Positions 20,309 to 31,162 of a stretch of DNA of 64,000 nucleotides are shown in pieces (position 1 is the first letter of the stretch; each line of letters starts with the position of its first letter). Source of the DNA: Paraphaeosphaeria minitans (lineage: Eukaryota; Ascomycota; Dothideomycetes; Pleosporales; Didymosphaeriaceae); contig WJXW01000008.1 of NCBI GenBank assembly GCA_015832175.1, positions 1,798,001-1,862,000 on the forward strand, read 5' to 3'. Both the position numbers and the translations under genes were made by a program. The notes under the pieces are model-generated. The model did not search any database and was not told the origin of the DNA. It was given only the letters and a program-made list of their open reading frames with translations.

Positions 20309-22332
20309 TCAGTAAGTCGAGCCGATCCTTATCCCAGGAACGCCTTTCAAACCCATCTTGCCGACGACCTTCTTGTCGATCATCGGTGGCTCAGGGCATC
20401 CCATCGCGTACGCATAGTCGTTAGCGATCTGCACCAGCTCCTTTGGCTGCAACCTCAGTTTCTTGAGATATGTCTTGTTGTATCCGAGGAAAGCTTGGTA
20501 AGCTTTAGCCTTCGCAACTTCGTCGACCCGCGGGAAAGACTTCTCGACCAGAGGCTGGTACTTTTGCAGCTCGGCCACGATGTCGGTCGGGTATGGGTTG
20601 ATGGGGAGGGCAGGGTTAGTATGTATGAAGAAGCTTTCGTTGGAGAACAGTATGATGACTGCCCTACCATCACGACCAGCTCTTGCTGTGCGTCCAACTC
20701 GATGAACATACTGTTCAGCATCCGAGGGGAGCCCTAGTTGAATTACTAGACTGACATTCGGGAAATCCATGCCGCGCCCGACCTGTCGTCGTCAGTATGT
20801 ATAGGCTTCAGAAATCTGCTGGTTGACTTACGACATCAGAGGCGATCAAGATGCCGCTGGGTGCCTCTTTGAACTCGTTGGTAGTTCGCGTTCGAGCATT
20901 CTGGCTCATACGGCTATGCAGTTCAAACGTCCTAAATTGAGGCAGGGCAACTTTGCATAGATCGTAGAGCATGCCCACGCCATTTGCGGTGGTGCCGAAG
21001 ACAACGACTTTGAAGTCGTCCGGGTTGGACTCGTATTCCTTCTGCAAAACCGCGAGGAGAGCTGCAAAAGTTTGCTTGATCGAGGACAAAGAGACAGAAA
21101 ACTGGGGAACACGAGCAACTGTAGGGGCTTCGTTGGGGTCGATGGTGGAGAGCGAGGTATAGCCGGGGAAAAGCACGCATTTGACCACATCGTTGACGCG
21201 TTCTGGCAGAGTCGCCGAAAAGCACATGCCTTGCCAGCCATCGCTCTTGGGAGGGAGTCGCTTTAGGATCTTGTGGATCGCCGGTGCAAAACCAGCATCC
21301 AGCATACGGTCGGCTTCGTCCAGCACCAGCGTCTTGAGGCCCTGAAGCCTCTCTCGGACTTCCTTTTCACCCAGAATATCGTCAAGGCGGCCTGGGGTAG
21401 CGACCAAAATGCTCGGGTTGCCAGTGACAAAGCGCTTTAAGCTTGACGCGCGCTGAGTGCCACCAAAGGCGGTGTGGCACTCGAGCTTCTGTGGAAGGCG
21501 TGCTGTGATATCCTGGCATTCTTTGGCAATCTGCAAGGCGAGTTCACGCGTAGGGCAGATAACGAGAATGGCAACACCGCCGCGGGGCGGTTTGTTGCCA
21601 GATAGAAGGTTCTGGATGGCTGGGAGCAGGAAAGCCGCAGTTTTGCCCGTACCAGTCTTGGCCTGCACCAAGCAGTCCGAAGATAAAGACGGTAGTTCAC
21701 TGAAAACCTTCTCCTGTACCGGAGACATGAACCTGAAGCCCATTGCATCGACTCCTTCTAACAAGCCAGGGTGCCTAGAATCGTTAGCAAAATCGTCTTT
21801 GTGAATGTTGGCGCGGACGAAAAGGATGTGCAGCGTCATTCCAAGAGTGCGAGTACTCTGAGAAACTGCATGACAGGTATCATATAGGCAAACCGACTTG
21901 CGCTCGGGTTGTCGACTGTGGAGCGGGTCTCGGGGCAACGTACAAGATGCCCTTCATATCTGAGTAAGGTTTTTGACCCTCGGCTACAAGGGGTGGCTTT
22001 GAGACTGCAGGTACGGTGCGGGTTTCGGGCTCCTGGCCTTGCTGCTGTGTGGCACGCGGGGGTCGCCCATCGCTCATGTTGCGTACGGTGTACGGCGATC
22101 CGGGTCGCTTTCCACCACGTCCGCCGCGGCCGCCACCTCGACGTCTCGGTGGGGGTGGCATTGCTTCGAAGAGTGCGGTTGAGGAGAGACGGTGCTGTTG
22201 ATTGAGCGGCGAGAGGGTGAGTGATGAGCTTAGGATCGAAAGCTGCGGTTGAGGTAAGAAGGCGCGGTGCAGATAGCGCAACGGCAGGTGCGACTGAGTT
22301 TGAAGATGACGTGAAAGAAACAATGACTTCAT
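20309..22332 (-). CDS. Mitochondrial DEAD-box RNA helicase, Mss116-like
   Basis: ATP-dependent RNA helicase probably acting on mitochondrial introns/transcripts. Exon 3 (20309..20782) and exon 2 (20832..21857) are joined by a clear GTAAGT intron (DV|VGRGMDF). Exon 1 is about 21898..22332. Its junction is less certain: the in-phase choice is a 40-nt intron 21858..21897 with weak donor GTCGGT, and a GTACGT donor further upstream is an alternative. That model gives about 644 residues. The N-terminus is basic, Ser/Leu/Gln-rich (presequence-like), then an RGG-rich patch. Helicase motifs in order: Q motif [57 protein letters not shown]. The family C-terminal extension follows ([12 protein letters not shown]...LVQIANDYA). 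Confidence 0.92.
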
Positions 22333-22895
22333 TGGCTATCTACCTGAGAGGAAAGAAGGACCAGCGAGAGAAATTCCTCTGACAAGCTTGTTGCGATGAC
22401 GGAAAGCAAAAAAGTGAAATTGTTTGGCAGTCTCAGTCTTCCGTCGGCAGCTTTTTTTTTCTTCCGGCAGGTTTCGACGCGACGCCAACGCGATCATAGC
22501 GGCCGCCGCCACATCAGGTAGGCACGGTAGGTTCGGTAGGCTGTGGCTGTGGCTGTGGCTGCCACGTTTGTCTTCTAGCCCCTGCTCCAGCTCCTCCCGC
22601 TTGCTGCTGGAAAGCGAAAACGAAAACGAATGCGATTGCGATTGCGACTGATGGCCTTTCGTAACAGCCTCACCGCCTGGTCCAATTAGCACGAGTCGCA
22701 TTGCTCTCCTTGAGCTGCGTCTCGGCCCGCTGCGTGTCCCCCCCCCATCACCATGACCCGCACACATGCTCTAATTATCGGCCTTGCAGGATGACAGCTC
22801 TGCTATAAAGAGAGAGCTAAGTACCGCACGCGTGCACCAGGTTGCAGTACCCCAGATCCGTTTATCCTCCTTCATTCCTTCGGACCGGCACCGAG
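22333..22895. promoter_or_regulatory. Divergent promoter helicase / amidase
   Basis: 563 bp between start codons. It contains a short GGCTGT repeat (about 22538-22562), an A/T tract near 22450-22465, and CTATAAAGAGAG at about 22803, a possible TATA-like element about 90 bp before the amidase ATG. Confidence 0.5.
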
Positions 22896-24539
22896 ATGTC
22901 ACCCAAAGTGAAGCCTAAAAGGCCATGGAAGGAAGTTGCCAAGGAAGCCCAAGAGCACCGTGACTCGACCATCAACACACTCAGTCCACCAGCACCACAA
23001 CTACCAACAGAGCTGCCTAGAAACGTCTTGCCTATCGCAACAGAGCTTCTGCACCCGAAGGTTATCTTCATCACCAACCTGCCTCCCGAACAGCTTCTTC
23101 CATTGCTTTCTACTGGCCAGGTATCTGCCGTCGAAGTAACAACTGCATACCTACAGCGAGCTGCCCTCGCTCAAGGTCTCGTCAACTGTGTCACTGAACT
23201 TCTGCCAACGCAAGCGTTGACCCGGGCGAAAGAACTGGACGCCTACTTTCAGAACCATGGAAGACCCATAGGCCCTCTACACGGTCTTCCCATCAGTGTT
23301 AAGGAGCACATTGGGTTTGAAGGCCTGCGTTGCACTACGGGATACATAGCTCATTACGACAACATTGCGAAGGATGATGCGCACATCTTGCAGATCTTAC
23401 GCAAAGCTGGCGCAGTTTTCCACTGCCGAACTACCATACCACAAACCATGATGCACCTGGAAACCGACTCAAACCTGTATGGTGTTACGAACAACCCGTA
23501 TGACAGCAATTTCTCGTCTGGTGGCAGCTCGGGTGGAGAAGGAGCGCTGCTTGCCCTTCGTGGCTCATGTCTTGGCATTGGATCTGATGTGGGCGGCTCC
23601 ATACGCAACCCAGCTGCGAATTGCGGTGTGTATGGTTTCAAACCGACGGCTTTCCGGGTACCAACGGATGGTTGGGGATATATCATGGCTGGTGCCGACA
23701 CGGTCGTATCGGTATTGGGTCCCATGTCAACATCATTATCGGGGCTCAAGCTGTTCATGAAAACGGTTGTAGATTCGCAGCCCTGGCTTACTGAACCTGC
23801 CTTGGTTCCGTTCCCTTGGCGAGAGTACCAACTACCACAGGACCGCCCTCTGAGGATCGGCGTGCTCTGGGACGATCAAATCGTTCGCCCACATCCTCCA
23901 GTAACTCGCGCCTTGAAGACGGTGGCAGATGTCCTCCAAATGCAAGGTATTGAGGTGGTAAATTTCAAACCGTATCTCCATGATGAAGCCTGGGCAATCA
24001 TTGCGTCCCTCTACTTCACCGACGGCGGGGAAGCAGACGCTGAAGCGATCAACTCTTCCGGCGAACCCTGGAGACCGCTATCTGAATGGATCATCACACA
24101 GAATAGCTGTGTAAAGAAACTCGACGTCGGCGAATTGACGTATTGGCTCGAAGAGCGCGAAGCATACCGTAAAGAGTATGCGCTACACTGGAATGAGCTA
24201 GGCGTTGATGCCGTCCTCTGTCCAGTGAATCCGGGCGTAGCGCCCATACACAATACCGCGAAGTACTGGTCATATACCTCGCAATGGAACCTGCTCGACT
24301 ATCCAGGTGTCGCATTCCCAGTCACCAAGGTGAACAAGTCGATGGACCAGTGGGATCGAGAACAGAGCCCACTCAGTGAACATGATGCGTACCATCGAAA
24401 ATTGTGGCATCCAGAAGAGGCAAACGGGCTGCCCGTCAGTTTGCAGCTCGTGGGAAGACGCTTCGAGGATGAGAAGGTCTTGGCTATTTTGGAGCACATC
24501 ACCGAGCAGATCAAGCTGCCGTTTGACCAATTTCCATGA
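22896..24539 (+). CDS. Amidase-signature family amidase (acetamidase/FAAH-like)
   Basis: Hydrolyses carboxamides via the Ser-cisSer-Lys triad; the specific substrate is unknown. 547 residues from the ATG at 22896, chosen because PWKEVAKEAQEHRDSTI aligns with fungal acetamidase N-termini; the frame extends 18 codons further up. Catalytic residues visible: Lys136 in SVKEH, Ser211 in GGSSGG, Ser235 in GGSIRNP. The spacing of 75 and 24 residues equals that of mammalian FAAH (142/217/241). The C-terminus has GLPVSLQLVGRRFEDEKVL, typical of the family. No signal peptide or membrane helix is seen, so it is probably cytosolic. No intron. Confidence in the fold is high; an acetamide role is a guess. 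Confidence 0.95.
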   Translation: MSPKVKPKRPWKEVAKEAQEHRDSTINTLSPPAPQLPTELPRNVLPIATELLHPKVIFITNLPPEQLLPLLSTGQVSAVEVTTAYLQRAALAQGLVNCVTELLPTQALTRAKELDAYFQNHGRPIGPLHGLPISVKEHIGFEGLRCTTGYIAHYDNIAKDDAHILQILRKAGAVFHCRTTIPQTMMHLETDSNLYGVTNNPYDSNFSSGGSSGGEGALLALRGSCLGIGSDVGGSIRNPAANCGVYGFKPTAFRVPTDGWGYIMAGADTVVSVLGPMSTSLSGLKLFMKTVVDSQPWLTEPALVPFPWREYQLPQDRPLRIGVLWDDQIVRPHPPVTRALKTVADVLQMQGIEVVNFKPYLHDEAWAIIASLYFTDGGEADAEAINSSGEPWRPLSEWIITQNSCVKKLDVGELTYWLEEREAYRKEYALHWNELGVDAVLCPVNPGVAPIHNTAKYWSYTSQWNLLDYPGVAFPVTKVNKSMDQWDREQSPLSEHDAYHRKLWHPEEANGLPVSLQLVGRRFEDEKVLAILEHITEQIKLPFDQFP

Positions 24540-24869
24540 CTCGCCGAGCAGTTCGTACCGTGGAAAAGGTAATGCAAGGGACGTAGCCAACCGCGCAGTG
24601 ACTCGTGCCATGTGCGGCGACATGGTTAACGGTAGAATTGGTCAAAAAGGATGACATGGAATTGGGAGGCAATTGAATGTAAACTTGAATATCACCCCGA
24701 GACAGGTAGATGAAGTGCAACCCATTAGCGATCCTTCACCCCTATTTTTACCAAGCAAAACGTGGCTGTAAATCCGATCGTGGATATTGTATGTCGCAGC
24801 ATGGAGACTTTTGAAACTACTCAAGTCGTCGCAGCTGTAGGTACTAGGCAAAGTCTGGTCAAACGTCGT
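24540..24869. other. Spacer after the amidase
   Basis: No gene recognised; it contains the amidase 3' flank and leads into the NACHT relic. Confidence 0.5.
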
Positions 24870-27100
24870 ATGACCCTAGCGACGTAGCGAGCGTCGAACG
24901 GGGGCACACGCCGGTATTCGAAGACCACCGTGGGGACAATCCACGGGGAGTGTGTATTCCAAATGCTGTATGAGTACGTTTCGCAGCCTCCATTCTGCCC
25001 AGTCCGCTCTTGCGCGCGCGCCTGAACGAGTCCTTTGTATACGGTGTACCATGCCTCTCTCAGGCTCGCATCAGTACCACCGTTGCTGATGATGTTTCGA
25101 GGTTTTGATCGTTAGTTGGCAACAGAAACACGCCCCAGAGGGAGCGGTCGTCGTTGAGACGAACTGGTTGGTTGGGGTCATACATGAACTCTGGTGCCAG
25201 CAGTAGCTCTGACATCCACACTGACACTCGGATAGTCATTGATGTGGTGATAGGGCATACTGATCGGGGTCACCCTTCGCAGCCGGAGTGCGTGATCCAG
25301 CAATGGTCTCCCTTGCTTGACGACCCTTTTTGGGTCCGCATGTAGGTAGTTTTGCACTGACCCATCTAACCAAACGAGATTGGATAGCTAACGCGAGAAA
25401 ATTTTACGTTTTTCCTTCTTTGTATTTTTCAAGACCTCCAGGCTTGCGGGAGTCTCTTGCATGTGTTCAGCGATTGTTGGTATTGCGGGCATGGTGGCTA
25501 TTGACCTTGTCCATCTCGTCCAGTATGAAAAATAGAAGTTCGTAGTCCCCAGACTAAGTCTCTGATCTCGCCTTCTCGAGCATAGTATAGCAGCCCATCG
25601 GTCAGCCGTAGAACCCTATTTTTTGTTGGCACATTTCAGAAATGCTCGACTGGCATCACTTTGGGTAATCCCAGGCAGATTCTGCTTAGAGACACCAGCG
25701 GATTGAAGGTTCCGTCATTAAGATGCATTCTCAAGTCGTATTCTCGCAAGAAATCCTGCACTGTACAGTGGAGAAAAACCAATCGAATGTCCTAGAAATA
25801 CCGGATGCGGCTCATCGTTCACGATAAAGAGGTCGCTGCACTGGTTTAGGATTCTGTCTTTCAAGATGAAGTACCCGGGCGGGCTCGGTAATTTCCGTCA
25901 CTACAGGTTCTACTGCCGCATCCAGAATGTTGTCAAGGTAATTTCCCCTCTTTTTCAAGCAACCAAAAAGCGTACAGTGGCAGTGATGGGACTTGGTCCG
26001 CAGCGACCAGGAATGTTGGGGCCATATCTGGATGATCAAGCTTCGGGATTATCTCTGTGATCGCTTCAAAGTAATATGTAGATCGTCTGAAAAGCAGATG
26101 GCAATCCCACGTAGTTGGTTCTTGTCGGCCTCCTTAGCATTGTCGTTCGCGACAAGATGCACCCACAAACAAACTCCACTCGCTCGGTTCGAAACTTAGT
26201 TCACGATTTGCTGACAATTTGCAACCCTCTGGATGCAGGCTGGTGAGATGATTCCAGTTCTCACTCTCCTGCCTACGTTCGTTGGTATGGTTACGCATGT
26301 AATCCTGAGTAAGGTGTACAAGGTCAAGTGTTCCATTACTTCGTTGTAAGAATGACTCATACTATCTTCGGGGTCTACTTAAGGCACAGATATTAATGAA
26401 ACCTGGGACTGACAAGACCTTTAAGAGCTGCGTGATTTCTTCTTTCTCTTCACCTTCGTACTCATCGAGCCCATATATGAGGAAAAACTTAGCCTGGAGC
26501 TGGGTCACTTTCTGGATGTGTCAAGATATAGCATATGATTCTTCTTTTAGCCAAGGCGCATGGTGGAGGTGATCAGGACAGAAAGACTGGATGAGATCTA
26601 GAACCGACGAAGGATCCGATACATTAGAGATTGGAATAAGCCTGAACCCCTCTTCTGCATGTCCGTACCTCCGTTTCTAAAAGTAGTAGCTCCCTTGGTA
26701 TAGCTTCGACTCGCCGGCCCACCTCTGCATGATTTGGTTCGTCTGTGAACTGCCAGATAAAACCTTCATTAGTGTGGATTTACGACTTCCGGCCTTGACA
26801 GGTATAGTTTAGCAAAGGCACGTACACTTTTCTAGAGATGACGTACTTTACCAGTGCTGTATTAGATCGAGTCGTTCACTGTTTCACTCTCCAACCACGA
26901 CTTGAAAGAAGTTTGTTGCCGATTAAATGTCCATTCACTAGACCATCGGTGTACTGTCCTCATGTTGTACCAGCTTCTATGAATCTCGGGAAAGTGCAGG
27001 ATCTTGAGCACCGCGATCTGGTTGGAGGTGGAGGTGTACTCTTTCCACAAAAATACGTCCAATTTCATTCAGAGGCTAGTCAAACAAGCTGCTTTCGCGG
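24870..27100 (-). pseudogene. Decayed NACHT-domain (NLR-like) NTPase gene
   Basis: No long frame survives, but minus-strand translation shows the ordered motifs of fungal NACHT proteins. LHFPEIH (about 26977-27002) and FKSWLES precede the P-loop, read as VKAGSRKSTLMK (26764..26799; canonical GKAGSGKST), with first Gly to Val and the GSGK Gly to Arg. QRWAGESKL and YYF-stop-KR follow (canonical FFFWK, TGG to TAG). Walker B FFLIYGLDEYEG lies at about 26455-26495 and the sensor region ICALSRPR at about 26370-26390. After a frameshift near 26200 comes ASGVCLWVHLVA. VFLHCTVQDFLRE plus FNPLVSLSR (about 25645-25790) and FLALAIQSRLVRWV (about 25350-25400) match the region C-terminal to NACHT. At least three stops interrupt the best frame. 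These genes act in heterokaryon incompatibility or innate recognition; this copy is dead. The N-terminal effector domain was not identified. Confidence 0.85.
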
Positions 27101-28388
27101 CAATCGTACTTTTATGCATCATGTTTAGTTTATTTGACCCCGTGTAAGATGCCTTTCCAGATTTGCGTTAGATACGATACGTTGCTCACCTTCCCAGCCT
27201 CGTGAGGAAATCCATCATGGAAGAAGTAGAGTCTCTGCAAGGGATAGGGAGCAGCCATTTACTTTCCACATCCAGTACCAAGTTAACAGGCTATTGGCAC
27301 AGCATCAGCATATTCCACTAAATACCAGTTTAGAAATCGTCGCCTCTTGCACGCAGGCTAATCCACTCTTGACCACAAATTCCATACTTGCCCCTAAGCG
27401 TGCATGCATTGACTTTTGATACTCTAGGCCGTTCCCAACACCAGACTGCGGACCAGGCTTGAGAGACCTCGCCGGAACTCACACCTTTCATGCATTCCAA
27501 GTCTAAAATAGCGCGGCCAACGTGACGTACTGTTGTGGGTACAGAAGCTTTTTATAGCACGTGCAGACTGCTAGAGAAAATTTTTACATATACACAAAAG
27601 AGCCCTAGGCAAGGGCGTTACACTCTGCTTGAATGGTTCACGGTGTAGAGTGGATCTCTAATTCATGCTACTGTACAGTACGTCAGCCGCTGGATTGGAC
27701 GTTAGTGCTGGAGAAGCTATGTATGGACGAAACGAGACTTCTAACCTAGTCCGAATTTAATTGTAGCTGGGCAATGAAGAAATCCACCTGACATGTCCAC
27801 TTGGTAGCCGAGCAGGATATAGCGAAATCTCGATGACATTGTTTTAACATAGTTTCATTCAGATCCAGGGAAAATGAACAAAGTTCCCAAGTCTATGTTG
27901 TCGCGACATCTGCTGGTGAAGTCCGACATCGTGGCCATACCGCAAGAAGGAAAACGCAGTCCAAGTCCGGTCGCCTGCGCATAAAAATTTAAGCCAGGTT
28001 GACCTGAAGCCAGGCTGAACGGGATGATGGTCGCATGGGGCCAGGGTTGAGTTGAGTTCACCGTAGCCAATCACCAGGCAAGCTAGAAAAAAAAACAAGC
28101 TTGCTTTGGTAAGCATCTTAAAACTTAAAAAAATCGGCCACGTGGCGGCTGTGGCGCTAACTCTTCGTCCCATCTCCCAGCCCAAACGCATGGCCTTGAA
28201 TGGTACTGTAAGTAATGCAATGGTAGCTATTCGCAGACTGGAAGCGCCCTCAAAAGATGATGCTTTCCATGGGTTGTCTAAAAGGGAAGTCTTTGACATG
28301 TAGCGACCTTCTCCGTTGCGCATTCTAGGACAGCATCATATGCGAGTCATGAGAGGACAATTCAAGTCATTATTGACCGACTATGAAG
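27101..28388. other. 1.3 kb AT-richer stretch, possible decayed coding remnant
   Basis: No intact gene. The N-terminal part of the NACHT relic may continue into 27100-27500, but I could not recognise it. A minus frame at 27859..28323 contains MLTKASLFFFLACLVIGYG (from about 28119), a signal-peptide-like segment running over a T9 homopolymer; the neighbouring frame downstream is also open and protein-like, so a frameshifted small secreted gene is possible. Confidence 0.35.
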
Positions 28389-29312
28389 CTAGAAGTTGTC
28401 ATCCCGACGGTTTCCGCTGCCGTAGGAGTCTCCCTGGCCGTAGCTGTTGCCTCCCGATTGTCCTCCACTGCCTCCGAAGCCAGAGCCCGTGTTACCACTG
28501 CCAAACTGGTTGTCTCCAGTGAGGCCGTTGCTGTTGTAGCTGTTGTTGTCGGTTGTGTTGTTGCTTCCGAAGTTGTCGTTGCCATATCCTCCCGAGGATG
28601 AGTTCGAGTTGCCTCCGAAGTTGTCGTTGCCGTATCCTCCCGAGGATGAGTTCGAGTTGCCTCCGAAGTTGTCGTTGCCATATCCTCCCGAGGATGAGTT
28701 CGAGTTGCCTCCGAAGTTGTCGTTGCCATATCCTCCCGAGGATGAGTTCGAGTTGCCTCCGAAGTTGTCGTTGCCATATCCTCCCGAGGATGAGTTCGAG
28801 TTGCCTCCGAAGTTGTCGTTGCCATATCCTCCCGAAGATGAGTTCGAGTTGCCTCCGAATCCTGCTCGACGTTAGCACGATAAACCTGAAGCATTGCGCG
28901 GATACTCACCGCCAGAGGATGCGTTGTCGCGTCGGGAGGACCCAAAGCTGTCATCTCCTCCAGAGCCTCCGGTCGAGTTAAGGTTGTCGTAGCCAGTGCT
29001 GCCAGAGCCATAGCTGTCTCCACCTGTGTTGGTTCCCGAGCTTCCGAAGTTGTCGCTAGTGTCACGACCAGAGCTGCCATAGCTGCCTCCGGTCTGGCCA
29101 CCGCTTCCGTAGGAGTCGTTATTGTCACGACCCGAGCTGCCATAACTGTTTCCTCCAGTCTGGCCACTGTTTCCGTAGGAGTCGTTGTTGTCACGGCCTG
29201 AGCCGTACGAGTTATCGTTGCCGTTGTCGTTGTAGTTGTCGTTGTAGTTGTCGTTGTTCTTGCCCACCTTGTCCTTCACCTTGTCCTTAACCTTGTCAAT
29301 GAATCCCGACAT
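28389..29312 (-). CDS. Gly/Asn/Ser-rich tandem-repeat protein
   Basis: Two exons, 28910..29312 and 28389..28861, joined by a 48-nt intron (28862..28909, donor GTGAGT, acceptor CAG) in phase 1; 291 residues. The N-terminus MSGFIDKVKDKVKDKVGK is a short amphipathic Lys-rich helix. The remainder is low complexity: Asp/Asn/Tyr repeats, then DNNDSYG/SSGRD units, then six copies of the 16-residue unit GGYGNDNFGGNSNSSS encoded by a 48-bp tandem repeat, and a tail ending RRDDNF. No signal peptide or transmembrane segment. Glycine-rich proteins of this style are often stress-induced in fungi, but the role here is unknown. The two-exon frame is supported by reading-frame closure and by the intron signals. 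Confidence 0.75.
28565..28860 (-). repeat. 48-bp coding tandem repeat, six copies
   Basis: Near-identical 48-bp units (anchor CCGAGGATGAG or CCGAAGATGAG at 48-bp spacing from about 28591 to 28831) inside the Gly/Asn-rich gene; the unit length is a multiple of three, so copy-number change keeps the frame. Confidence 0.95.
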
Positions 29313-31162
29313 GATGCTAGTATTTCTGTAATTCGCCTTTTTTTGTTTGTGTGAAAGTAGAGAGGGGTGTACGTTGTATCGGTCAAAACTTGGGGAGCAG
29401 CTCGACCTGCTCCTCTTTATAGCCCCATTGTTTACCCCTCCACCCCTCAATCAAGCTCAAGTGCTACTCGCAAAACTTGTTTTCGACGGCTAGACGGTAT
29501 CCACCGCACTGCAGCACTCTTTCTGAGCTCAAATGGCACAATACCGCGGGGCACGCACTCCCCGTCCGCATTTCGTCACACAGCCCATCTCCACCGCCTC
29601 GATGCCGCACGTGGTGGCGGCCACGGCACCGAAAGGCCTATAGCTCCCACTTTCATTCGCCAATGCTCTGGATTTTGCGTCAGTTGCGCAAGCTTGCGCG
29701 ATATAAGCGGTGGGGCAAGACAAGTTCGATAGATCGTGGCAGGGGTCCTGTCAGATGCACGGCGGGCAGGTTTAGCGAAAAGCTTGGTTGAGAGGGGTAT
29801 GCACCGCCACAGATGGCGTCACAGTGAAGGGTAGCTCGCCAAAGAGGGGTGAGCGCCGCATTAGCCATCTCGATGGCAAATCAGGGCAGCGGGTGTTGAT
29901 TTAGATACCAAGTCTAGATCCTGCGAGAAGCGCACGTGAGACGTCGAGAGAGGTGGGCCGGCGGATCAAGGTCTTGTCCCGAAAAAGCTTGATTCATTCC
30001 GTGGCTCCATTACCACACCACTTTCAGCAAGTGTGAAGAGTGCATATCATAGTGTCGGGAACTCCGGGTGGGATCCTGAAATCCGCCAAACTACGCGTGT
30101 GAACTTGATAGTACTCTTGAGCATTTGAGTTGACGGTACACTTGGAAGATACAGCCCTTTGAATTTTCATCCATGGCATCGTCCACTTGTTCATACCAGG
30201 TAACATGACAGGGCGGTCTAAAAACGACCAGGGTCCTCAATGAAGGGTATTTTCCTTATCAACCATTAGATGCGGAAATCTTTCTGAATCTTGGTGACCT
30301 TTCGTATTTCTCATCATTGCAGCCAGATCAGCCTAGGTTTAATCTCAGACCCAAGGTAAGGTCTACTACATAAACAATGTCCAATTGAGGAAACGTGTTT
30401 CAAACACGAAGTCAATGTTCCGAGCCCTCATCTCATCTGGACAATCTCCATCTTATCCAGAGCGTAGCCTTAGAGCGCTCACTCCCAACGATCCCACCGT
30501 TGGCAACTGATACACCGGTGGGCGACCTTCGCAACTCGCTGATCTTTACGATTGTAAGAAGCCCAAAGAAAGCCGTCTCAAAGGGTTCCAACCAGCACGA
30601 GAGTTCTGGAGTGCAACCCAATCTTGGAGTAGGTACCCTCAGAGGCCGTCACGCAGATTCTTTTTTCTTCAAGGTCATCCTCCATCCGAGTGGCTTGTGG
30701 CCAGAGGCAGCCGTTGTACCGTATACTGCAACTTCTTCAGCAAATATATGCACTTCCGCAGCACCGTGGGTAAGCCGAATTACTCCCGCCACCCAGCGTT
30801 ACCTTCAGCATGCATTCTTCAAGTGACGACGATGGGACCGATTTTCTTCATCTCAATAACCTTGCTATGATCCCGGCCGAGATTGACGACCATCTGGAAC
30901 CAGCATGCGAGCAACAACGAGGGAAGAAAGCAAAGAGATTGGCGCGCGAAAGCACCCCCGGCTTCATGTCAATAGCTTTGCTCTAGGTACAAGCGTACGA
31001 ATCCTCTTCGTAACCCAACCCCGTGTCGCCATATCCACATACAGATCCATTCTAACACCGCGGCATTCCGCTTCTAGCAACACTCTCTCCGTACGTACAA
31101 GGCTTCTATGCCCGTGCTATTCATACACCAAACGTCCCACCCATCTATGTACACTGCTCCCC
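29313..31162. other. 1.85 kb intergenic
   Basis: Promoter side of the Gly-rich gene (pyrimidine-rich near 29330-29480) and 3' side of the P5B ATPase. Short frames show no family features; nothing else recognised. Confidence 0.5.

Noticed and set aside
28370..29194. 274-codon minus frame, Thr-rich with TRTHPREDMATTTSEA repeats
   Set aside because: Alternative frame of the 48-bp repeat; the two-exon Gly/Asn-rich frame has proper splice signals and a Lys-rich N-terminus.
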